DNA from: Carideicomes alvinocaridis
GTDB lineage: Bacteria > Pseudomonadota > Alphaproteobacteria > Rhodobacterales > Rhodobacteraceae
Reading direction: 5' to 3'
NCBI GenBank assembly: GCA_005473895.2
Contig: SRJI02000021.1
Span: 106 to 64,105, forward strand
Length of the DNA stretch: 64,000 bases
Part shown: piece after piece, positions 58,293-64,000 of the stretch
How the letters are laid out: each line of letters begins with the position of its first letter
How positions within the stretch are numbered: the stretch's first letter is position 1
Notes under the pieces: generated by a model
The model's input: only the letters and a program-made list of their open reading frames with translations
The model's database searches: none
What the model was told of the DNA's origin: nothing
Position numbers and translations under genes: made by a program

Positions 58293-58964
58293 TCAGCCCT
58301 CCACCAGGCTCAGCCTCGGGCCGGGGCGGCACTCCTCCACGTAGCTCATCAGCAGCGACAGGTGAAAGCTCAGCTCCTCCGAGCGGCCGGCCATCTCCTC
58401 CAGCCGCTCCATGGCCGCCGCGCCGAGACCGGGGCGGCCGGTGTCGAGGTCCCTGAGAATGTCGAGCCACGGGCTCACGATATCCACCAGCGCCTCCACC
58501 GCGATCCGTTCGCGATGCGGCAGGGTCGGCGTGTCAAAGCCCAGCTCCACCCGGAAGGCATCGGCCAGACCGCCGATGAAATGGCGGAAGCGGATGAAGA
58601 CATATTGCACGCCGTCGCGCATCTCCGTCAGGATCACGCGCAGGCCGCCCAGGATCAGCCGCGGCAGGGCCAGGTGGTAATCCGGGCTGGAATAGACCCG
58701 CTTGGCGCCGCCGATCTCTTCCATCATGGCGTCCAGCTGCTCGGCGAGCTGCGGCGTCAGAACCTCGGCGGCCGGGCGCGGGCGCCGGAAGAGTATCTTG
58801 TGCTTGTGCTGGCGCGCCACGACCTCGCAGGAAGTGATCGCCGGCGCCCCGTTCTCGATTTTCATGTTGATGACGAAAGTGTCGTTGTCGTGCTCGCCCA
58901 TTCCCCTTGCCTGTCCGCTCCCCTGCTTGCCCTGCTCCGTCGTCAACACGACCGGTAACTTCAT
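58293..58964 (-). CDS. Hypothetical cytoplasmic protein divergent from CheB-CheR-PAS
   Basis: 223 residues with no signal peptide or membrane segment. The first ~60 residues (TFVINMKIENGAPAITSCEVVARQ) look like short beta strands. The rest is mainly helical, with a hydrophobic middle segment (LALPRLILGGLRVILTEM) and HLSLLMSYVEEC near the end. I do not recognise a family. An ATG at 58901 preceded by AAGGGG could be the real start. Its start lies 112 bases from that of the CheB-CheR-PAS gene in a divergent pair, so shared regulation is possible. Confidence 0.65.
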   Translation of the reverse strand: MKLPVVLTTEQGKQGSGQARGMGEHDNDTFVINMKIENGAPAITSCEVVARQHKHKILFRRPRPAAEVLTPQLAEQLDAMMEEIGGAKRVYSSPDYHLALPRLILGGLRVILTEMRDGVQYVFIRFRHFIGGLADAFRVELGFDTPTLPHRERIAVEALVDIVSPWLDILRDLDTGRPGLGAAAMERLEEMAGRSEELSFHLSLLMSYVEECRPGPRLSLVEG

Positions 58965-59075
58965 TGTCCCGGATCAACTTTAGGTAGCTTCGCCGGGGCG
59001 GGCAACCTTTCGTGTTCAAAGCACGCGGGATTTCATCTAGGGGTGGTGGCGGAAAAACGGCAAGCGGACTGAGCG

Positions 59076-62000
59076 ATGGCGGACAATGACCACGGGCACG
59101 ACGCGGCGCCGGCGGCTGCCAGGTACATCGTCGGGATCGGCTCCTCCGCGGGCGGGCTGGAGGCGCTGCGCGGCGTGGCCTCCGCGCTTCCGCCGGACCT
59201 GTCGGCCGCCTACGTGGTCGCCCAGCACATGTCGCCGCAGCACAAGAGCCTGCTGACCGCCCTGGTGGGCCGGGAATCGGCGCTGGAGGTGGCGGATGTC
59301 ACCGACGGGCTGACGCCGGAGCCGGGGAAGATCTACGTCACGCCGCCCAATACCGACGTGGTGATGGAAGAGGATCGCCTGCGCCTCGTTCCGCCGGCCA
59401 CGCGGCGCGCCTCGCCGAAACCCTCGATCGACCGCTTCCTGCTGAGCCTCGCGGAGGCCCGCGGCGACTGCTGCGTTGCGGTGATCCTGTCCGGGACCGG
59501 GTCGGACGGCGCCTATGGCGTGCAGGCAGTGCGCGAGGCCGGCGGCATCAGCATCGCGCAGGAGGACAGCTCGGCCAAGTATGACGGCATGCCGCGCGCC
59601 GCGGTGGAGACGGGCTGCGTCGACCTGATCCTGACCCCGCGGGAGATCGGCGCGCATCTTGCCCGGATGCTGTCCGGCCCCGACGGCGAGGGACGCGGCC
59701 CGGAGACGGAGGAGGCCGACGCTCCGCCGATCGACCTGCTGCAAATCCTCCTGGCCCAGACCCGGGTGGATTTCCGCGAATACAAGCAGACCACCGTTCA
59801 GCGCCGGATCGAACGGCGCATGACCGCGCTCGGCATCACCGACCAGGCGGAATACGTGCGCCATTGCCGCGACTCTCCCGAAGAGGTGGAGATCCTGTTC
59901 CGGGACCTGTTGATCTCGGTCACCCGCTTCTTCCGCGACCCGAGGGAGTTCGACCACCTTCGCGATGCGCTGGCCGAAACGCTGCCGCGGGACAGGATCG
60001 ATCCGATCCGCGTCTGGGTGGCCGGCTGCGCCACGGGCGAAGAGGCCTACAGCGTCGCCATCCTGCTGGCCGAGCTCATGGGCGGGCCCGAGGCGCTGTC
60101 GAGGGACCGGCTGCAGATCTTCGCGACCGACATCGACGAGGCCGCGCTGCAGACGGGGCGCAGCGGCCAGTATCCCGAGGCGGCGCTGGACGACATTCCG
60201 CCGGATTATGCCGAACGCTATTTCTACCGGGTGGGCGACCGTATCCACGCGATCGACGCCCTGCGCTCGGTCATCCTGTTTTCCAACCACAACATCTGCA
60301 ACGATCCGCCCTTTCAGCGGCTGGACCTGATCTGCTGCCGCAACCTGATGATCTATTTCGGCGCCGCGCTCCAGAACCGGATCCTGGCGCGGCTGAATTA
60401 CGCGCTGCGCGAGGGCGGGCTGCTGTTTCTTGGCACGGCCGAAAGCACCTTCGGGTCGGAGGACCTGTTCGTGCCCGTGGGCCGGCACCAGCGCATATTC
60501 CGCAAGCGTGTCCTGGGCAGCCGGGTCGGGCGCACGCCGCTGCCCGCGGTGGCCCGCTCCCTGCCCGGCCTCGGCGGGAGGCGCCAGCGCGGCAACCAGG
60601 GCAAACCCAACACCGAGCGGCTGCTCTTCGACGCGCTGGCCAAGAGCGTGGCCTCCGACGCGCTGCTGATCTCGGACGGGCTGGACATCCTGCGGGTCTA
60701 TGGCGACGTCAGCCCCTACATCCAGCTTCGCGAGGGCGTGGAGCCGCAGATCCGGCTCAACCTCCTGCGCAGCCCCATGCGGGAGGAGGCCCGCAACCTG
60801 ATCGCGCTCGCCTTCAAGCATCGCGAACGTCGGGCCGGCGTGAAACATCTGCTGGCCCAGACGGAATCCGATGCCGTGCAGCTCGAGGCGATCCCGATCA
60901 TCTCCGACCAGCTGGAAGAGCGGGTGCTCCTGCTGACCTTCCGCCACGTGCCGAAGCCCGACAGCCTCCAGCCCGCCGACACGGCCGAGACGCCGAAGGA
61001 CGAACCGGACGGCGCCCGGTCGCAGCGCATCGCCGAGCTGGAGCGCGAGCTCAGCTCGACCCGGGAGGCCCTGCAACAGACAATCGAGGAGGTGGAAAGC
61101 TCCAACGAGGAATTGCAGTCCCTGAACGAAGAGCTGCAATCCACCAACGAGGAGCTGCAGGCCACCAACGAGGAACTGGAGACCGCCAACGAGGAGCTGC
61201 AATCCACCAACGAGGAACTGATCACCGTCAACGAGGAAATGCAGGTGAACGCCGCCCAGCTCAGCGCCAAGACGCGCGAGCTGACCTCGCTGCTGGAACA
61301 TGCGCCCTCCGCCCTGCTGATGGTCAACGAGGCGCTGCTGCTGGCCGAGGCGTCGCGGCAGGCCCGCACGCTTTTCCAGCTGCCCGAGCATTTTGCCGGC
61401 CAGACGCTGGGCCTGTGCCGGCTGCCCGAGGGATTTCCCGAGCTGGCGCCGATCTGCGACGAGGCGCTGCGCGCGGACCGGGTGATCAGCCGCGAGTTCA
61501 TCTCGCACCGCGCACGCTACCGTCTCGACTGCGCTCCGTTCAGCGACCGCAAGGGCCAGGTCCGCGGGGTGACTCTGGCGATCTCGGAATTCCCGGAACT
61601 GGCGCGCACCATGGAGATGATCCTCGACCACGCGCCGCTGCATTTCATCTGGCGCGACGCGGAGGGCCGGATCCTGCGGATCAGCGAGATGGCCGCCGCC
61701 GCGCTTGGCGGCACCCGCACCGAGCTGGAGGGCCAGAGCTATTACGCGGACCCGGCCACCGCCGAGACCCTGCGCCAGGCCGACCGGCACTTGCTGGCCC
61801 GGTCGCTGGACAGCGAAACGGAGAGCGGTGGCCTGGCGCGCAGCCGGCAGCTCTCTGCCAAGTGGCTGTCGCTGGAGCAGTTCGTCCACCGCGAGTTGAT
61901 GAACGGAGAGCGGACGATCTACACAATCGGCACTGACGTGACCCCGATGATCGAGGCCAGCCGCGCCCAGCTGCGGGGGGTCGAGGGTCCCGACGGCATG

Positions 62001-62360
62001 CGCACGCCTGACCCGATCGGGTTCTGGGAATATCATACCGAGGACGGTCGCCTGTACTGGTCGAACGAGGTTCACCAGCTCTACGGCACGGATCCCGAGA
62101 CTTACCGCCCCTCGCTCGACGAGGCGATCCGCCACCTGCACCCCGAGGATCACGAGAAGACCCGTCAGGCCATGAGCGAGGCGCTCGCCACCGGGCGGGG
62201 CTTCGTCCTGCTGAACCGCATCATCCGGACCGACGGCGAAGTGGTCTGGGTCGAGGCGCGCGGCGAGGCTCCGGTCAGCGACGGCCGGGCGTCCTCCTGC
62301 CTCTTCGGCAGCGTGCAGCGCGTGGAGGGTCCGCGAGAGGCCCGCGGACCGGGCGACTGA
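59076..62360 (+). CDS. CheB-CheR-PAS multidomain protein lacking a kinase domain
   Basis: 1094 residues. CheB methylesterase (about 15-200) has the catalytic Ser24 in GSSAGG, His51 in QHMSP and Asp144 in SGTGSDGA, and no receiver domain. CheR methyltransferase (about 215-480) has the AdoMet loop AGCATGEEAYS and CRNLMIYF. A linker leads to a heptad coiled coil (about 650-725) built from NEELQ-type repeats. Three PAS-like domains follow: about 730-845, 846-965 and 978-1083, the last with FWEYHTEDGRLYW and DGEVVWVEARGE. Such fusions normally end in an HWE or HisKA kinase; this one stops after the third PAS. It may modulate a partner kinase. Confidence 0.92.
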   Translation: MADNDHGHDAAPAAARYIVGIGSSAGGLEALRGVASALPPDLSAAYVVAQHMSPQHKSLLTALVGRESALEVADVTDGLTPEPGKIYVTPPNTDVVMEEDRLRLVPPATRRASPKPSIDRFLLSLAEARGDCCVAVILSGTGSDGAYGVQAVREAGGISIAQEDSSAKYDGMPRAAVETGCVDLILTPREIGAHLARMLSGPDGEGRGPETEEADAPPIDLLQILLAQTRVDFREYKQTTVQRRIERRMTALGITDQAEYVRHCRDSPEEVEILFRDLLISVTRFFRDPREFDHLRDALAETLPRDRIDPIRVWVAGCATGEEAYSVAILLAELMGGPEALSRDRLQIFATDIDEAALQTGRSGQYPEAALDDIPPDYAERYFYRVGDRIHAIDALRSVILFSNHNICNDPPFQRLDLICCRNLMIYFGAALQNRILARLNYALREGGLLFLGTAESTFGSEDLFVPVGRHQRIFRKRVLGSRVGRTPLPAVARSLPGLGGRRQRGNQGKPNTERLLFDALAKSVASDALLISDGLDILRVYGDVSPYIQLREGVEPQIRLNLLRSPMREEARNLIALAFKHRERRAGVKHLLAQTESDAVQLEAIPIISDQLEERVLLLTFRHVPKPDSLQPADTAETPKDEPDGARSQRIAELERELSSTREALQQTIEEVESSNEELQSLNEELQSTNEELQATNEELETANEELQSTNEELITVNEEMQVNAAQLSAKTRELTSLLEHAPSALLMVNEALLLAEASRQARTLFQLPEHFAGQTLGLCRLPEGFPELAPICDEALRADRVISREFISHRARYRLDCAPFSDRKGQVRGVTLAISEFPELARTMEMILDHAPLHFIWRDAEGRILRISEMAAAALGGTRTELEGQSYYADPATAETLRQADRHLLARSLDSETESGGLARSRQLSAKWLSLEQFVHRELMNGERTIYTIGTDVTPMIEASRAQLRGVEGPDGMRTPDPIGFWEYHTEDGRLYWSNEVHQLYGTDPETYRPSLDEAIRHLHPEDHEKTRQAMSEALATGRGFVLLNRIIRTDGEVVWVEARGEAPVSDGRASSCLFGSVQRVEGPREARGPGD
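61101..61247 (+). repeat. Seven 21-bp coding repeats of the coiled coil
   Basis: Seven in-frame 21-base units with a core close to aacgaggagctgcaatcc, encoding the heptad NEELQST and variants. They form the signalling coiled coil between the CheR and PAS parts. Codon differences between units show it is not a recent expansion. Confidence 0.85.
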
Positions 62361-62412
62361 GTGGCCGCTTCGGCGGCTTGTGCCCTGCGATCCGCCGGCT
62401 AGATTGTCCGGC

Positions 62413-62718
62413 ATGGAAGATGTCGGCGACCCGATCTGCGCCCTGTGCGGCCGCCCGATCCCGCCCGAGGCGCGGCAGAGCCGTCATCACCTGGTCCCCA
62501 AGCTCAAGGGCGGGGCGAAGGGGCCGACGGTGCTGCTGCACCAGATCTGCCATAACGAGATCCACGCCACCCTGACCGAGGCGGAGCTGGCGCGCGATTA
62601 CCACGACATCGCGGCGCTTCGGGCGCATCCGCGGCTGGCGCGGTTCATCCGCTGGGTGGCGAAACGCGCGCCCGCCTTCCACTCGCGCAGCCCCGGTCCG
62701 CGGCGGCGTCGGCGGTGA
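62413..62718 (+). CDS. Small HNH-type nuclease-like protein
   Basis: 101 residues. A CALCGRP Cys pair, SRHHLVPKLKGG with the double His, and LLHQICHNEIHATLTEAEL with Cys-His-Asn and the final His give a compact beta-beta-alpha-metal HNH fold with a structural zinc. Similar short proteins are common in alphaproteobacteria as single genes. The DNA or RNA target is unknown. It is 52 bases after the CheB-CheR-PAS gene, and whether the two are related is unclear. Confidence 0.8.
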   Translation: MEDVGDPICALCGRPIPPEARQSRHHLVPKLKGGAKGPTVLLHQICHNEIHATLTEAELARDYHDIAALRAHPRLARFIRWVAKRAPAFHSRSPGPRRRRR

Positions 62719-62823
62719 TCCCGGCGGCGGGGTCGCGAAATGACTCGCTTTCCGCCCTGCGGCGGTCACAATCTGTTGCGAGCCTGTCGGGAACCTGAAT
62801 GACCGCGCCCGAGTATCGCTGCC

Positions 62824-63651
62824 ATGATCGAGTTTCTGCTGTACTTCATCTTTCCCGCCATGCTGCTTTGGGGCGTGATCCGCAGCCGGTCGGGGCAGAA
62901 GCGGCGGCTTGCGATCGAGGCGCGTCTGCGCAGCCTGTGCCCCGGCGCGCATATCTATGTCACCGACCATGAATTCGACTACCTCGTCATCGATTTCGAG
63001 AAGGAATTCCTGCGCATCGGCTCGGGCCGGCATCTCGAGGCGGCGCAGATGACGCACACGCCGCTGGGCGACGACGACCGCTGCCGCTTCGGCGAGATCG
63101 CGGAGGTCGGAATCGTGATCGACGGCGAACGGCTGAGCCGCACCCGGCGCGGCACGACCCTGCCGGGCAGCACGGTGATCGGCGGGCTGGGCGGCGCCCG
63201 GCACGCGCCCGACCGCATCCACGAGGCAGCGCTTGTGATCCGTCTCGACGATCCCGCCCGACCCGAGCGGCGGCTGGTCTTCTTCCGGGCGCAGACCCGC
63301 GGCCGGGGCGCGCCGAAATCCGGCAAGCTGACCCGCGGCGCGCTCGCGCGGATGGAAGAGGCGGAGGCGCATCTGGGCCATGCCATGCGCTTGGCGGCCA
63401 AGCCCGACCGGTCGGAAAACCCCGATCCGGCAGGCAAGGGTCAGGGGCTGGGCCGGAACCTGGCGCGCGCCCTGCGGCAGCTCGCGGACCTGCACGGGAT
63501 CGGCGCGCTGACCGACGCGGAATTCGGCACCGCCAAGGCGCGCTTGCTGTCCCGCGGCAAGAGCACGCCGGAAACCACGCGCGGTGCTGGCCGCGCGGCG
63601 GGTGGCGTGTCGCGCTGGCCGCAGGCAGTGGGCGGCGGCAGCGCCTCCTGA
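62824..63651 (+). CDS. Hypothetical membrane-anchored protein with SHOCT-like C-terminus
   Basis: 275 residues. A single N-terminal transmembrane helix (about 2-19) precedes a soluble domain with alternating beta strands (HIYVTDHEFDYLVIDFEKEFLRIG), probably PH- or GRAM-like in layout. A Lys/Arg-rich linker leads to LRQLADLHGIGALTDAEFGTAKARLL (residues ~220-245), a SHOCT-type helical hairpin found at the ends of many bacterial membrane proteins. The last ~30 residues are low-complexity. The function is unknown. Confidence 0.75.
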   Translation: MIEFLLYFIFPAMLLWGVIRSRSGQKRRLAIEARLRSLCPGAHIYVTDHEFDYLVIDFEKEFLRIGSGRHLEAAQMTHTPLGDDDRCRFGEIAEVGIVIDGERLSRTRRGTTLPGSTVIGGLGGARHAPDRIHEAALVIRLDDPARPERRLVFFRAQTRGRGAPKSGKLTRGALARMEEAEAHLGHAMRLAAKPDRSENPDPAGKGQGLGRNLARALRQLADLHGIGALTDAEFGTAKARLLSRGKSTPETTRGAGRAAGGVSRWPQAVGGGSAS

Positions 63652-63664
63652 ACGGCCTGCCGCG

Positions 63665-64000
63665 CTAGCGGCACATCTCGCGAATGCCCGCCGCGATCTC
63701 CGGCGCCGCGGCGAGGCTGTCGGCGGCAAGCTCCCGCGCGGTTTCGAGCAGGGCGTCGCCCGGCACCAACCGGTCCACCAGGCCCCAGGCCAGCGCCTCC
63801 TCGGCCGGGATCTTCTGCCCCGCCATCAGGATCATGCGCGCCCGCGAAAGACCGACAAGCGCCCGCAGGCGGCCCGGATCGGAGGGTTGCGGCAGGAAGC
63901 CCAGCTTCATCACCGGGTAGAAGAACCGCGCCTCCGGCACCGCGATGCGCAGATCGCAGGCCAGCACCATGCCCATGGCCCCGCCCGCCGCCGTGCCGTT
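63665..64000 (-). CDS. Enoyl-CoA hydratase/isomerase family protein (partial, cut by window end)
   Basis: The last 111 residues of a crotonase-fold protein; the frame stays open to the window edge. The oxyanion-hole helix (AAGGAMGMVLACDLRIA) and the following FFYPVMKLGFLPQPSD are typical, with Pro-Gln at the position where hydratases have a catalytic acid, suggesting altered chemistry. It may be a short or atypical family member. The start lies outside the window. Confidence 0.85.
   Translation of the reverse strand, partial: NGTAAGGAMGMVLACDLRIAVPEARFFYPVMKLGFLPQPSDPGRLRALVGLSRARMILMAGQKIPAEEALAWGLVDRLVPGDALLETARELAADSLAAAPEIAAGIREMCR

Noticed and set aside
61101-61247. Regular 21-bp repeats that could suggest a CRISPR-like or satellite array
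   Set aside because: They are in frame, have no spacers and encode a heptad coiled coil of the CheB-CheR-PAS protein.

Overview
The window is 64 kb of GC-rich chromosome from an alphaproteobacterium, almost certainly a member of the Rhodobacterales (Rhodobacteraceae/Roseobacter group). The signs are a class I lysyl-tRNA synthetase, the cell-cycle methyltransferase CcrM, the envelope regulator CenR, the order addA-trxA, the order DUF3576 lipoprotein ... leuS-lptE-holA, and a GTP cyclohydrolase II with a long N-terminal extension. No rRNA or tRNA gene, IS element, prophage, integrase or CRISPR array was recognised. This is mostly core chromosome, densely packed on both strands.

Layout. 1-9.7 kb: end of addA, trxA, serB, two divergent phosphohexomutases (a PMM/PGM and glmM), a small secreted protein, a crotonase, class I lysRS, a TerB-like and an EcsC-like protein. 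9.9-13.9 kb: dnaJ-dnaK with a heat-shock-type promoter, then alkB. 14-24 kb: a thiolase, then an eight-gene same-strand run: class IV aminotransferase, GntR/FCD regulator, DppA-type binding protein, M24 dipeptidase, DppBCDF. It reads as one peptide uptake and breakdown unit with a candidate operator upstream. 23.9-25.8 kb: an SDR and a formate/nitrite-type channel, each behind a similar EcfG-like promoter. 26-33 kb: ftsK, a DapC-like aminotransferase, ccrM (with three GANTC sites just upstream) and rnhB, all on the minus strand. 32.5-34.2 kb: small secreted proteins and a membrane protein that appears to carry a C-terminal winged helix. 34.2-37.7 kb: a tandem non-coding duplication and polA. 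38-43.5 kb: a MerR/CDF metal module, tesB, a SET-domain protein, a VOC/WYL-regulator pair and xth. 43.6-44.6 kb: cenR, followed on the same strand by two homologous small-RNA-like units. 44.7-50 kb: ribA, an L,D-transpeptidase-like protein, an ectoine hydroxylase, a YggS-type PLP protein, a porin and a DUF3576 lipoprotein. 50-56.8 kb: a glycosyltransferase, leuS, lptE, holA and a GST. 57-64 kb: a flavoprotein, an unknown protein divergent from a large CheB-CheR-PAS protein, an HNH protein, a SHOCT-type membrane protein and the end of another crotonase.

The least explained items are: (1) the two tandem units 3' of cenR, each with a 7-bp hairpin, an identical stretch containing CACCTCCC, and a Rho-independent terminator; (2) a dispersed repeat present four times, always 3' of a gene and in that gene's orientation (dnaJ, ribA, holA, gst); (3) the membrane winged-helix protein overlapping a small secreted protein; (4) a CheB-CheR-PAS protein that ends without a kinase domain; (5) a ~190-bp tandem duplication upstream of polA. 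All calls rest on reading the sequence; no database search was run.
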